Origin: Fictibacillus sp. FJAT-27399
Lineage (GTDB): Bacteria > Bacillota > Bacilli > Bacillales > Fictibacillaceae
Reading direction: 5' to 3'
Length of the DNA: 64,000 nt
Assembly: GCF_001510655.1 (NCBI RefSeq)
Contig: NZ_LMVC01000004.1
Location: 233,084 to 297,083 of the forward strand
The notes below the pieces were generated by a model. The model ran no database searches. It was given only the letters and a program-made list of their open reading frames with translations, and was not told the DNA's origin. Positions 1 through 8,317 of the stretch are shown here, in pieces. The position numbers were made by a program, and so were the translations under genes. Positions within the stretch are counted from its first letter, which is position 1, and each line of letters begins with the position of its first letter.

Positions 1-29
1 GAAGTGTGCGAAAAAGAGGGGGAACCACT

Positions 30-860
30 GTGCTAAGAGGATTTTATACTGCAGCTGCCGGAATGATTGCTCAGCAGCGGCGCCAGGAAATGCTGAGCAA
101 CAACATTGCCAATATCAACACACCGGGCTATAAGGCAGATCAATCATCGCTTAGGACGTTTCCTTCCATGCTGTTAGAAAGAATGGACTCAAACGGGAAA
201 ACGCCTTTAACCATTCCAGGCCAAAAACAGAGCGGCCAGCTGGCGACAGGTGTCTACATGCAGGAAGCCATTCCGAACTTTGTTCAGGGAGATATGCAGG
301 AAAGCGGTGTGAACACCGATCTTGCTCTCGTGCAGGGTTCCGTTCCAATCGATAAAAAAACGGGCAAGCCAGGGTCTTTATTCTATATGGTGGAAACCGC
401 CGCAGGTGAAACACGCTATACACGGAACGGCAATTTCGCCGTAGATGCCAAAAACAATCTGGTTACAGCGGACGGGAACTATGTTTTGGATACAAACGGA
501 AAAAATATCACTGTCTCTGATGAAAATTTCACAGTAAACGGAGAGGGCGTCATTCTTGATCACGGCCGTAATGCAGGCAGATTGGGAGTGGCACTGATTA
601 CGAACCCGATGGATCTGGTGAAAGAGGGCAACGGCCTATTGAAGCTTCAAGGCACTCAGAAACCGGGCTCTGCCACAGCAAATCCGCAGGTCGCCTATCA
701 AGTAAAACAAGGTTTTGTTGAACGTTCCAATGTAGATGCTGAACAATCCATGACAGATATGATGGAAGCTTACCGTTCATTTGAAGCCAATCAAAAAGTG
801 CTTCAGGCTTATGACCGAAGCATGGAAAAAGCAGCGAATGAAGTAGGAAAGATCGGATAA
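30..860 (+). CDS. flhO: Flagellar hook-basal body protein FlhO (FlgF/FlgG family)
   Basis: Distal-rod/hook-type structural protein of the flagellar basal body, 276 aa. The N-terminus LRGFYTAAAGM with MLSNNIANINTPGYKA is the flagellar rod signature, and the C-terminus (VDAEQSMTDMMEAYRSFEANQKVLQAYD) is the conserved helix of the same family; both ends pair as a coiled coil in the assembled rod. I start at GTG 30, giving the usual V/MLRG beginning behind AAAGAGGGGG, rather than further upstream. The gene is 13 bp ahead of flhP and clearly co-transcribed with it, as in Bacillus subtilis. Family assignment is certain; FlhO versus another FlgF/G paralogue rests on the pairing with flhP. Confidence 0.93.
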   Translation: MLRGFYTAAAGMIAQQRRQEMLSNNIANINTPGYKADQSSLRTFPSMLLERMDSNGKTPLTIPGQKQSGQLATGVYMQEAIPNFVQGDMQESGVNTDLALVQGSVPIDKKTGKPGSLFYMVETAAGETRYTRNGNFAVDAKNNLVTADGNYVLDTNGKNITVSDENFTVNGEGVILDHGRNAGRLGVALITNPMDLVKEGNGLLKLQGTQKPGSATANPQVAYQVKQGFVERSNVDAEQSMTDMMEAYRSFEANQKVLQAYDRSMEKAANEVGKIG

Positions 861-873
861 GGAGGGACAGACA

Positions 874-1695
874 TTGAATACATCTATGATTAACGCTTCA
901 GTGACCATGGGACAGCTGCAGCAGAAACTCGATACAACGGCCAACAATATGGCAAACAGCAATACTAATGGCTTTAAGCGAAGAAATGTTCAATTTTCTG
1001 ACCTTCTTTTTCAGCAGATCAATAATAAATTTGATAGCAAGAATGAAGTCGGCCGCCTTACCCCTGTGGGAATTCGTGCAGGAAGCGGTGCGAGAGTCAG
1101 CTCTACGGCAGTCAGCCTGGAGATGGGGGCGATCAAGACGACAGAACGCCCGCTGGACATCGCCCTATTGAGCCCTGAGCTCTTTTTCCAGGTCCAGAAA
1201 AAGGACACCTATGGAAAAACTGTAACGGAATACACACGTGATGGTGCGTTTTATTTAAAGCCAGGAGGAGGGAAGGGTGACCTTGAACTCGTTACCTCTG
1301 ACGGCAGTGCGGTGATGGGTGATAAAGGGCCGATTCGTATTCCTGCCGGATACAAAGAAATTTCTATTGGACAAAACGGGAATATTTCGGTAACGTTAAG
1401 TAATGGAAGGGTCGTCAACAGCGGCAGAATGGCGCTCGTTGATGTCGTCCATCCCCAGCTGCTTAAAGCGGTGGGGCACAATTTTAGAATTCCGGCTGGT
1501 GTAAATGAAAATCAAGTGGTTCGGGCGGCAAATCCGGCTAGCGTTAATATGCAGCAGGGTGCCATTGAGATGTCCAACGTAAATACAGGAAATGAAATGA
1601 CGGATATCATCAATATGCAGCGATCCTACCAGTTCAACGCACGCACCATTACGATGGCTGACCAAATGATGGGGCTTGTCAACGGAATTCGTTAA
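874..1695 (+). CDS. flhP: Flagellar hook-basal body protein FlhP
   Basis: Second rod/hook-type flagellar protein, 273 aa, read from a TTG start behind GGAGGG. The N-terminal MINASVTMGQLQQKLDTTANNMANSNTNGFKRR and C-terminal NVNTGNEMTDIINMQRSYQFNARTI segments are the paired terminal helices of FlgF/FlgG-like proteins. The N-terminus matches FlhP better than FlgG because it begins MNTSMINASVTM rather than MLRSMYSG. It acts in the periplasm-equivalent space and wall as part of the rod-hook structure. It directly follows flhO and precedes the EpuA-like gene by 13 bp, suggesting one transcript. Confidence 0.93.
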   Translation: MNTSMINASVTMGQLQQKLDTTANNMANSNTNGFKRRNVQFSDLLFQQINNKFDSKNEVGRLTPVGIRAGSGARVSSTAVSLEMGAIKTTERPLDIALLSPELFFQVQKKDTYGKTVTEYTRDGAFYLKPGGGKGDLELVTSDGSAVMGDKGPIRIPAGYKEISIGQNGNISVTLSNGRVVNSGRMALVDVVHPQLLKAVGHNFRIPAGVNENQVVRAANPASVNMQQGAIEMSNVNTGNEMTDIINMQRSYQFNARTITMADQMMGLVNGIR

Positions 1696-1708
1696 CAGGT
1701 GATGAAAA

Positions 1709-2017
1709 ATGGCGAACGAGCTCAGCAGGGAAGAATACCGTAAAAATAAAATGGCAGTGATGAAGCAAGAGGAAGCGGTTAAAGAAAAGAATCCAAAATC
1801 GCGGGAAAACAAAAAGAAAGAGCAAAAGACCGGGAAGTCAAAAAGACGCCGTTTTCCGATCTGGCTCCGTCTGATTGTAATTTTTGTTTTAATGGTGATC
1901 TGCCTTGTAGTTGGATCTGTGATTGGCTATTCAGTTGTAGGCGATGGCAAAGCAGGGGATGTGTTCAAGAAAGAGACATGGACGCATATCTCTGATTTGG
2001 TGAACAAAGATAAGTAG
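1709..2017 (+). CDS. EpuA-like small membrane protein (annotated as DNA-directed RNA polymerase subunit beta)
   Basis: 102-aa protein with a highly charged Lys/Arg/Glu-rich cytoplasmic N-terminal half (residues 1-50) followed by one transmembrane helix (about 52-75, IWLRLIVIFVLMVICLVVGSVIGYSVVG) and a short extracellular tail. This organisation and its location after flagellar genes match the EpuA/PF11772 family, often mislabelled RNA polymerase subunit beta because of a short similarity to RpoB tails. No catalytic motif is visible and the role is unknown. It is the last gene of the flhO-flhP unit, ending just before a terminator at 2048. Confidence 0.8.
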   Translation: MANELSREEYRKNKMAVMKQEEAVKEKNPKSRENKKKEQKTGKSKRRRFPIWLRLIVIFVLMVICLVVGSVIGYSVVGDGKAGDVFKKETWTHISDLVNKDK

Positions 2018-2047
2018 TATAGCGAATAGAATGATGTGAAGAGACAA

Positions 2048-2073
2048 GGGAGCTGCGGCTCTCTTTTTATTTT
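2048..2073 (+). terminator. Rho-independent terminator after the flhOP operon
   Basis: GGGAGC pairs with GCTCTC around a TGCG loop and is followed by a T-rich run (TTTTTATTTT). It closes the flagellar transcript before the fabZ promoter. Confidence 0.8.
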
Positions 2074-2112
2074 GACTGGGGGAGCGGTAACCGTTCTCTT
2101 CCTCTCGGCCTA

Positions 2113-2142
2113 TTGGATTAACCTTTTTCTATCATGTATAAT
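2113..2142 (+). promoter_or_regulatory. Sigma-A-type promoter of fabZ
   Basis: TTGGAT at 2113-2118 and TATAAT at 2137-2142 with an 18-bp spacer, about 60 bp ahead of the fabZ start. The -10 is a perfect consensus. It lies downstream of the terminator, so fabZ should have its own transcript. Confidence 0.7.
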
Positions 2143-2201
2143 GTGCAGAGATACATAGAAACAATAGAACCGTAAACCAGAAAGAAAAGGAGTATCTCGG
2201 T

Positions 2202-2630
2202 ATGAAACTAAACATTGAACAGATCAAAGAAATCATCCCCCACCGTTATCCATTTTTGCTTCTTGATACAATTGAAGAGCTCGAGCCGGGAAAACGTGCG
2301 GTCGGAAAGAAAAATATTACGGCCAACGAGGAAGTATTTAATGGGCATTTTCCTGATTATAATATTTTCCCAGGCGTATTAACCTTAGAAGCTTGTGCCC
2401 AAACCGGAGCGGTGGCGCTCTTGTCTTTGGATGAATACAAAGGAAAGATCGCCATGTTTGCCGGTGCAGACAAAGTAAGATGGAAGCGCCAGGTAAGACC
2501 GGGAGACACATTGTTGATGGAAGTGGAGCTGCTTCAAATTCGCCGAGGAATCGGAAAAGGGAAAGTAACGGCAACAGTGGACAGCGAGCTCGCAATGGAC
2601 GCTGAAATCACATTTGCTGTTGGAAGATAG
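2202..2630 (+). CDS. fabZ: 3-hydroxyacyl-ACP dehydratase FabZ
   Basis: Cytosolic hot-dog-fold dehydratase of type II fatty acid synthesis, converting 3-hydroxyacyl-ACP to trans-2-enoyl-ACP. At 142 aa it has the normal family length. The catalytic region [25 protein letters not shown] is intact, placing the active-site His at residue 49 and the catalytic Glu at 63. The opening [15 protein letters not shown] is also typical. It is monocistronic here, with its own promoter and a 50-bp repeat element directly after the stop. In B. subtilis fabZ (ywpB) also follows flhOP, so synteny supports the call. Confidence 0.97.
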   Translation: MKLNIEQIKEIIPHRYPFLLLDTIEELEPGKRAVGKKNITANEEVFNGHFPDYNIFPGVLTLEACAQTGAVALLSLDEYKGKIAMFAGADKVRWKRQVRPGDTLLMEVELLQIRRGIGKGKVTATVDSELAMDAEITFAVGR

Positions 2631-2644
2631 TTTCTGTAATTGAT

Positions 2645-2694
2645 GGTGCCAGGCACCGCTTTTTGACATATGTCAAAAGCCGGTGCCTGGCACC
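2645..2694. repeat. Triple-palindrome intergenic element, TTTTGACA/TGTCAAAA core
   Basis: Left arm GGTGCCAGGCACC, core TTTTGACATATGTCAAAA, right arm GGTGCCTGGCACC; about 50 bp. Each arm is itself a palindrome and the whole can fold as one long hairpin. A T-rich run follows, so it may serve as the fabZ terminator. Confidence 0.9.
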
Positions 2695-2847
2695 ATTTTC
2701 TTTTTTTAAGGCACTGTAAAGGCTATGTAAGGTATTGGTAAATCGCGACTAAATGGGATGTTTTCCTGCTATAGTGTGGATAGAGCCGCTGGTACATGGT
2801 GAAGCGGAGCGGTTCTAATCTGAACTAATCGAAGGGAGAACGATGGG

Positions 2848-3057
2848 ATGAATAAAAGTTTCTTAATGAAAATTGGGGCTTCTCTTATGGCGATTATGTT
2901 AATGACAGCTTGCAACAACAGCGACACCGAGAAAAAGGAAAGCGGCACAGGCACAGAACAAAAAGTAGATGATGAAAAACAAGCAGATCAAACCAGTACA
3001 GATGAAAGCAAGCAGGATCAAGAAACGAGCACTGATACTGAATCGTCTGATCAATAA
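2848..3057 (+). CDS. Small acidic lipoprotein, function unknown
   Basis: 69-aa predicted lipoprotein. A basic start and hydrophobic stretch lead to the lipobox LMTAC with Cys22 as the lipidation site; the remaining residues are almost entirely Asp, Glu, Lys, Ser, Thr and Gln, an unstructured acidic tail tethered to the outer face of the membrane. GGGAG precedes the ATG. No homologous family is recognisable from such low-complexity sequence. A perfect 9-bp hairpin follows it. It could be a spore- or wall-associated spacer protein, but this is speculation. Confidence 0.72.
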   Translation: MNKSFLMKIGASLMAIMLMTACNNSDTEKKESGTGTEQKVDDEKQADQTSTDESKQDQETSTDTESSDQ

Positions 3058-3065
3058 ATGATAAA

Positions 3066-3101
3066 AGAAGCACATCCGCGCGCGAGCGCAGGTGTGCTTC
3101 T
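3066..3101 (+). terminator. Hairpin after the small lipoprotein gene
   Basis: AGAAGCACA pairs perfectly with TGTGCTTCT around a GC-rich loop. The T-run is short (TTTC), so it may be a terminator or an mRNA-stabilising 3' hairpin. A half copy of the palindromic repeat (GGTGCGAGGCACC, 3111-3123) follows. Confidence 0.55.
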
Positions 3102-3126
3102 TTCATGAAAGGTGCGAGGCACCATT

Positions 3127-4947
3127 TTATACAAGTTTGATGTGGTAATCTTTCAGCCAAGTGTTGACGTGAATGAGATATTCCATCAGCTTTGTGGCTT
3201 GTCCCTCACTCATTCCTGTTCTACCTTCAGCGACCGTTCTGATTTTATTCGTATCGATCAATGGACGAAGCGGTGCATTGCTGTCTTCCACAATGTCCAT
3301 GAGCCATTTTTTGATGGCTCCAAAATAGACCGGATCCTGTGCGGTCGGGTAGGCACTTTTGCGGCGGTTTCTGACATCGTCAGGAAGGTAGCCTTTTAAT
3401 GCGCGGCGAAGAATTCCTTTTTCGATGTTGTCGACGCTTTTCATTTCCCACGGAACATTCCAGAGATATTCGACCAAGCGATAGTCACAGAATGGAACAC
3501 GGACTTCGAAGCCGACGGCCATACTCATGCGGTCTTTACGGTCGAGCATGAACGGCAGGAAGCGCGTGATGAACTGATACGACATTTGACGCTGTTTGGC
3601 TCCAAGCTCGCTCTCGCCGGCCAATTCAGGAACTTCTGCCAATGCTTCCTGATAGCGGCGATCCGCGTACTCATCAGGCCGTATAGAGGCGCTGGCTTCC
3701 CCTGACAGGATATTGCCAAAGTTACCGCGGCTCTGGCGCCATGGGAACGTGCTGCCATTCAGGAACTCATCCTGATGGAACCAAGGATATCCGCTGAATA
3801 CCTCATCCGCAGATTCTCCTGAAAGAGCGACGGTGGCGTCCTTTTTCATCTCTCTGAACAGAAGATAGAGGGAGGTCTCCATCTCTCCAAGCCCTGGAAG
3901 ATCTCTTGCATACAGCGGCTTCAGGAAGTTGTCCAACAGATCATTAGCCCCAAGGACAGTAGAGTGATGCTGAGTTCCAACGTGTTCAGACACGCGTTTT
4001 ACCCAAGGTTCATCAAGCCCCAAGTGGAGCAAGTCCGTCTGGAAATGTTCTGCACTGTTGGCAAAATCAATGGAATACGTATGAAGAATCTTTCCTGCTT
4101 CTTTAAAATCCTTTCCTGCAAGTGCCGTCAATCCGCTGGAATCGAGTCCGCCGGATAGCATGGATACGAGCGGCAAGTCGGAAATGAGCTGGCGTTTTAC
4201 CGTATCTTCGAGCAGAGATCGAATCTTTTCTGCAGTCGTTTGAACGTCATCGGTATGCTCTTTGCTTTGCACCTTCCAATATTGTCTGACGCGCGTCTGG
4301 CTGCTCGTAAACGTAATGCTGTGTCCGGCGCGTACTTCTTTTACATCCTTAAAAACACCAACACCCGGAGTGCGCATCGGGCCGAGAGAAAATACTTCTG
4401 CAAGGCCCTCTTTGTCCACCTCAGGCTCAATAGCCGGGTGGGCGAGCAGCACCTTCAGCTCAGAGCCGAAAATAATGGAGCTGCCGCGCTGTGCATAAAA
4501 AAGAGGCTTGACCCCAAGATGGTCACGTCCCATGAACAGTTTCTGCCTCTTTTCATCCCAGATGGCAAAAGCAAAGATACCATTTAAATGATCGACACAT
4601 TCTTCTTCCCATTCCATGTAAGAATGAAGAAGAACTTCTGTATCTGAATGGGTACGGAAAGTATGGCCCCGTTCCTCCAGTTCCTTTTTTAATTCAATAA
4701 AATTATAAATCTCACCATTATAGGTCAGAGCAAGTGTCTGCTCTCCCTGTTCATGAAGCATGGGCTGAAGCCCGCCTTCAGGATCGATAACAATCAGGCG
4801 CCGGTGACCGAAGGCTGCTCGAGGCGAAAACCAAATGCCGTCTGCATCCGGTCCCCGATGCTCGATCGCTCCTGTCATGTCCCGCAGAATTGATTGTTGT
4901 TGAGAGAGGTCTTCTGACCAGTTAACCCAGCCTGCAATACCACACAT
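3127..4947 (-). CDS. asnB: Glutamine-hydrolysing asparagine synthetase (AsnB-type)
   Basis: 606-aa cytosolic amidotransferase making asparagine from aspartate, glutamine and ATP. The N-terminal Ntn glutaminase domain begins MCGIAG with Cys2 as nucleophile and contains EHRGPDADG and YNGEIYN; the C-terminal synthetase domain carries the PPi-loop SGGLDSS at 265-271 and the LSGESADEVFSGYPW motif. AAGGAG precedes the ATG well. Several AsnB paralogues (AsnB, AsnH, AsnO) exist in bacilli, so the exact paralogue is uncertain. The gene stands alone and converges with the lipoprotein gene. Confidence 0.9.
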   Translation of the reverse strand: MCGIAGWVNWSEDLSQQQSILRDMTGAIEHRGPDADGIWFSPRAAFGHRRLIVIDPEGGLQPMLHEQGEQTLALTYNGEIYNFIELKKELEERGHTFRTHSDTEVLLHSYMEWEEECVDHLNGIFAFAIWDEKRQKLFMGRDHLGVKPLFYAQRGSSIIFGSELKVLLAHPAIEPEVDKEGLAEVFSLGPMRTPGVGVFKDVKEVRAGHSITFTSSQTRVRQYWKVQSKEHTDDVQTTAEKIRSLLEDTVKRQLISDLPLVSMLSGGLDSSGLTALAGKDFKEAGKILHTYSIDFANSAEHFQTDLLHLGLDEPWVKRVSEHVGTQHHSTVLGANDLLDNFLKPLYARDLPGLGEMETSLYLLFREMKKDATVALSGESADEVFSGYPWFHQDEFLNGSTFPWRQSRGNFGNILSGEASASIRPDEYADRRYQEALAEVPELAGESELGAKQRQMSYQFITRFLPFMLDRKDRMSMAVGFEVRVPFCDYRLVEYLWNVPWEMKSVDNIEKGILRRALKGYLPDDVRNRRKSAYPTAQDPVYFGAIKKWLMDIVEDSNAPLRPLIDTNKIRTVAEGRTGMSEGQATKLMEYLIHVNTWLKDYHIKLV

Positions 4948-5103
4948 ACTAACATCTCCTTACGCTAATTAATGATGCGTGAACTATCGTAACATAGTAT
5001 AACGTTAACGTAAACGTAAACTAAGGACCATTTATAAACCTAAACATTCGGGTTTGCCATACTCTGGCTATGCTGCACAATAGTCCGTTATGAGGATTCT
5101 TAA

Positions 5104-5336
5104 AAAAAGGCTGTTTGTAACCATTGTTGCTCTTAGGAGTGGTTGATTTCCGTTTCAGGATGCTCGCTTTCCTCGGGACGGGCGGTGAGCCTTACCGGCG
5201 CAAGCGCCTACCTCCTCGGCGCATGGCGCCTGTGGGTCTCCACCTGTCCCGCATCTCCCGCAGGAGTCTCGCACCTGGCACTCCAATCAACATGTAATGA
5301 AGGCTCTTTTCCCAAAGCCTTTTAGAACGGCCTTTA
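5104..5336 (+). repeat. About 220-bp dispersed repeat, copy 1
   Basis: Shares long blocks with 39757-39972 and 55001-55217, including GGTTGATTTCCGTT and CTCGCTTTCC near its left side and GGAGTCTCGCACC and CTCCAATCAAC near its right side. Outer ends AAAGGCTGTT and AACGGCCTTT, and inner GGTTGATT and AATCAAC, form nested inverted repeats. No reading frame is conserved between copies, so it is non-coding. Confidence 0.8.
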
Positions 5337-5349
5337 AAAAAGAACAATA

Positions 5350-5372
5350 AAAAAACCGCTTCACGTAAGCGG
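5350..5372 (-). terminator. Rho-independent terminator of the 5373-5645 minus-strand gene
   Basis: Read on the minus strand, CCGCTT-ACGTG-AAGCGG followed by TTTTTTT. It sits immediately after the stop of the small broken gene, supporting the reality of that gene. Confidence 0.8.
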
Positions 5373-5645
5373 TCAGTCTCTGGAGTATTTTGAGAGAATC
5401 TCTTCCCGGGCGTCAGCTCCTTCTACTCCTTCATGGATTGCTGATGTCAGCCGGTCATACTCTTGTTTCGTAATTTCAGCTACAGCGTTTTACGGAAAAA
5501 TATAAGGCTTTCCAATATCCATCGTATCAAGCTGATTCATGAGCTCGATCTCATCTTCATTCTCCCTGCACTGGGCGGGATCGAAGGTATACACCTTGCC
5601 GAATTCATCCTTAAACTCTCTCTTCATGTTAATAAAGTAACGCAA
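5373..5645 (-). pseudogene. Small conserved-looking gene interrupted by an in-frame TAA
   Basis: Reading the minus strand from TTG 5645, behind AAAGGAG, gives a 91-codon frame: 51 residues ending DIGKPYIFP, a TAA stop at 5490-5492, then a further 38 codons in the same frame (starting NAVAEITKQEYDRL) to the natural stop at 5373. Both parts have hydrophilic, protein-like composition, and a proper terminator follows, so I read this as one cytosolic gene of about 90 aa broken by a nonsense change. I do not recognise the family. Alternatives are a sequencing error or a genuine 51-aa product. Confidence 0.6.
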
Positions 5646-5805
5646 TGTGCATTCTCCTTTCATTTATGCATTCTTTCTAGTAATACCCGATTTTTTGTTT
5701 TTAGAGACATAAAAAAAACTATAAAACTTTTATAAAAATGAGGGATAAAAAAAGAGATTTCGGGAATGATAGAAGTACCCCCTTTTTTATATATCTTTTT
5801 GTCCC

Positions 5806-5834
5806 CCGCTTCCTAAAGAGGCGGCCTTTTTTTT
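5806..5834 (+). terminator. Orphan terminator-like hairpin
   Basis: CCGCTTC pairs with GAGGCGG (one G-U) around CTAAA and is followed by eight or more T. No plus-strand gene is visible directly upstream; it may insulate the 5964 operon from upstream reading. The remainder of 5646-5963 is AT-rich leader with no other recognisable element. Confidence 0.55.
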
Positions 5835-5963
5835 GCCTTTTTTTTGATATATGAGCAATTTTGCCAAATCACTTCTTAAATAAATAGTACAAAAGTAACA
5901 TGTAATTATATTGTAATAATTTATACTAATATAAGGAAAACTAACATACTTTAGGAGGAACGA

Positions 5964-6989
5964 ATGAAAAAGATTCTATTAAGCTTGCTGGCTGTTCTCT
6001 TAGCCTTTTATTTTATGCCTGCGAACGCGTTTGCAGCAGGGATAAAGGATGCTGATCTTACAGCCTATCTCGCACAAATCAGCAATGAACGCGGCTATGA
6101 AATTAGCAAAGAGGATTACCAAAACTATCTGTCCGATTATGCGGGGATGGAGCTGTCAGATTTTGAGGACATCAATGAACTGAAAGAAACGCTCGGGGCT
6201 GTCATCAAGAGCGATAACAGCAATCTTGATGAGATCTATACTGATTTAGATTTGAACGAACAGCAGCTTAAGGATCTTTTAGCGAAGAACGGAGAAGCCA
6301 TCGAGGATTATATTTATGTAGATGACCTGTACTTTGCGGTTTCCGACCTTCAGGCACCTGATGAAGAAATGCCTGATTTTGAAGAAATTCAAAAAGAAAT
6401 TGAAGGGGCTCTGGCAGAAATAGATTTGACTCAGGCTGAGATTCAAAACCTGCAGGATCACCTCATGTCCATTGAAAACGACCTAAACTCTCCAGACACA
6501 GAAAAAAGACTGGAGTCCATTGCTGAGCGCATGATGAGCATCGACCCGGAACATCCGACAAAAGCACAGATCCAGGAAGTGGGTACAGCATTCGAAGAGC
6601 TCATGTCTATCTTTAAAATGAAAGCCAACTTCTTTATCGTAGACGGCAGCAAGAAAATGTCGGTATCTGCCGGAGAGCTGATGCAGATGAAAGTATTGGA
6701 CGGAGACTATCTTTTGATTCAGCTGTTCGATTTGAACGGAAAAATGCTGGCAGATCTGAAAATCACGTCAGACGATGTTAAATCCGTCCCAACGACAGTA
6801 GGCAAGGTAGAGCAAACCGTTAAAAAAGAAGTAAAATTGGCAGCACCAGCGCCTATAGCTAAAAAGCCAAGAACCGTAAATGGCGGCAAATTGCCAAAGA
6901 CAGCTTCCAACCATCTTGACGATGCACTTGCGGGATTGGCGATTGCTGGAGCAGGGCTATTCCTATACAGAAGAGCAAGGATGTCCTAA
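5964..6989 (+). CDS. Processed acidic surface protein with LPXTA sorting signal
   Basis: 341-aa wall-anchored protein: signal peptide (1-25, ending AFAAG), a long acidic, largely helical ectodomain rich in Asp/Glu/Leu, a Pro/Lys linker (about 283-306), and a C-terminal sorting signal LPKTA at 310-314 followed by a hydrophobic helix and the charged end YRRARMS. This arrangement fits the 'processed acidic surface protein' family that always travels with a class D sortase. The stop TAA overlaps the ATG of the sortase gene by one base, so the two are translationally coupled. The biological role of the family is not known to me. Confidence 0.87.
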   Translation: MKKILLSLLAVLLAFYFMPANAFAAGIKDADLTAYLAQISNERGYEISKEDYQNYLSDYAGMELSDFEDINELKETLGAVIKSDNSNLDEIYTDLDLNEQQLKDLLAKNGEAIEDYIYVDDLYFAVSDLQAPDEEMPDFEEIQKEIEGALAEIDLTQAEIQNLQDHLMSIENDLNSPDTEKRLESIAERMMSIDPEHPTKAQIQEVGTAFEELMSIFKMKANFFIVDGSKKMSVSAGELMQMKVLDGDYLLIQLFDLNGKMLADLKITSDDVKSVPTTVGKVEQTVKKEVKLAAPAPIAKKPRTVNGGKLPKTASNHLDDALAGLAIAGAGLFLYRRARMS

Positions 6990-7636
6990 TGAAACGCAGA
7001 CAGAGAGAAGGAGGAAGACGGCCCAGAAAGGCTGTTCTTCTTTCTTTTTCAATTGTGATCATTCTCATCGGCATGGGTATGTTTTCGAAGAATATCATCA
7101 GTTACGCACGCGGTTATTTTGCCGGCGAAAAAGTGGAATCAAAAGCACTGCACGAACCTGTGAAAAAGCTGGCTGACACAAAGAAAGAAAATCAGGAAGC
7201 ACCGCTTTACGCCAAACGTCCAGCGATTGGGGAAAAGATGGGCACCCTTTACATTCCAAAATTGGAAGCGAAACTGCCAATCTATCATGGAACGAATGAA
7301 GATGAACTGGAAAAAGGAGTCGGCCATTTTAAAGACAGCGTTCTTCCTGGTGAAAAGGACAACTCTGTTCTTTCCGGCCACCGTGACACTGTGTTTCGCA
7401 GCCTCGGAAAAGTAGGAAAAGGCGACAAACTTGAAGTGACGACATCAGCCGGAACCTTTACGTATAAAGTAAGGAAGGTTCGAATCGTGGACAAAGATGA
7501 CCGCACGGTGATCGTTCCAAAACCGCGCGCGGTGTTAACGGTCAGTACGTGCTATCCGTTCAATTATATTGGTGCCGCTCCAAAGCGATATATATTGGAA
7601 GCTTTTCTGATCTCATCAGAACGTTCAAAGAAATAG
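6989..7636 (+). CDS. srtD: Class D sortase
   Basis: 215-aa membrane-anchored transpeptidase: basic N-terminus, one transmembrane helix (about 15-33), then the sortase beta-barrel. Catalytic residues are visible as His131 (LSGHRDT), Cys188 (TVSTCYPF) and Arg200 (PKRYIL). It should cleave the LPKTA signal of the preceding gene between Thr and Ala and join it to the wall. It is coupled to that gene by a TAATG overlap and there is no other substrate nearby, making a dedicated sortase-substrate pair. Class D is inferred from size, the pairing and the LPXTA signal. Confidence 0.9.
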   Translation: MKRRQREGGRRPRKAVLLSFSIVIILIGMGMFSKNIISYARGYFAGEKVESKALHEPVKKLADTKKENQEAPLYAKRPAIGEKMGTLYIPKLEAKLPIYHGTNEDELEKGVGHFKDSVLPGEKDNSVLSGHRDTVFRSLGKVGKGDKLEVTTSAGTFTYKVRKVRIVDKDDRTVIVPKPRAVLTVSTCYPFNYIGAAPKRYILEAFLISSERSKK

Positions 7637-7750
7637 AGAGATATGGCGAAGGGAGGAATAATTTCCCTTCGTTTTTGTTTTGTCGTTCTCGGAAAAACTC
7701 TGGTACAGTAAACATAGACCATCAAGATAACAGTCATGAGGAGGAATATC

Positions 7751-8260
7751 ATGGTGAATATAAGAGAGGCACTTCTTCGCGATTTGCCAGCTATCTTGGA
7801 CATATATAATGATGCGATAAAAACGCTGACGGCTACATTTGATCTGGAAGAGCAGACACTTGAAGAACGAAAGGTTTGGTTTGAAAAATACGGCGGCGAC
7901 TTTCCGCTGATTGTTGCGAAACTGGACGGCAAAGTGGCGGGATACTGCTGTCTTAGCCCGTTCAGAGATAAAGCGGCCTATTCCCGCACAACTGAATTAT
8001 CATTATACATATCTTCTGAATTCCGCGGCCAAGGGATCGGCAATGCCTTAATGGAGGATATTCTGAAAAGGGCGGCTGATCTTGGCTACCATACCGTAAT
8101 CAGCAGCATTACGGGCGGAAACGAAGCGAGTGTAAAACTGCATAAAAAGTTTGGCTTCGAATTTGCCGGCAACTTTAAAGAAGTAGGCTACAAATTTGAT
8201 GAGTGGCAGGATGTTCACTTTTACCAGCTCATGCTGAACACAGAAAAAACGAAGGGATAA
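7751..8260 (+). CDS. GNAT acetyltransferase, YwnH/phosphinothricin-acetyltransferase type
   Basis: 169-aa cytosolic N-acetyltransferase using acetyl-CoA. NIREALLRDLPAILDIYNDAI and TATFDLEEQTLEERKVWF are characteristic of the Pat/YwnH/YncA branch, and the acetyl-CoA loop is SSEFRGQGIGNALM (the RxxGxG/A motif), with GFKFxEW-like VGYKFDEWQDVHFYQ near the end. Substrates of this branch include phosphinothricin and methionine sulfoximine or sulfone. The start at 7751 has GAGGAGG at ideal spacing; an upstream in-frame ATG overlaps that site. Stop codon lies in the loop of its terminator. Confidence 0.85.
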   Translation: MVNIREALLRDLPAILDIYNDAIKTLTATFDLEEQTLEERKVWFEKYGGDFPLIVAKLDGKVAGYCCLSPFRDKAAYSRTTELSLYISSEFRGQGIGNALMEDILKRAADLGYHTVISSITGGNEASVKLHKKFGFEFAGNFKEVGYKFDEWQDVHFYQLMLNTEKTKG

Positions 8261-8279
8261 GCGTTCCCTTCGTTTTTTT
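8244..8279 (+). terminator. Strong terminator overlapping the acetyltransferase stop
   Basis: AAAAAACGAAGGGA pairs with TCCCTTCGTTTTTT; the loop holds the TAA stop codon. The symmetrical A/T flanks could make it work on both strands. Confidence 0.88.
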
Positions 8280-8317
8280 GATGGGCGAGTGCGTTTTTAT
8301 GAAAATGATGTGTTTTG

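Noticed and set aside
4988..5024. Promoter and CGTAAA direct repeats upstream of the asparagine synthetase
   Set aside because: A minus-strand TATACT is present, but no -35 at acceptable spacing; repeats are short and may be chance.
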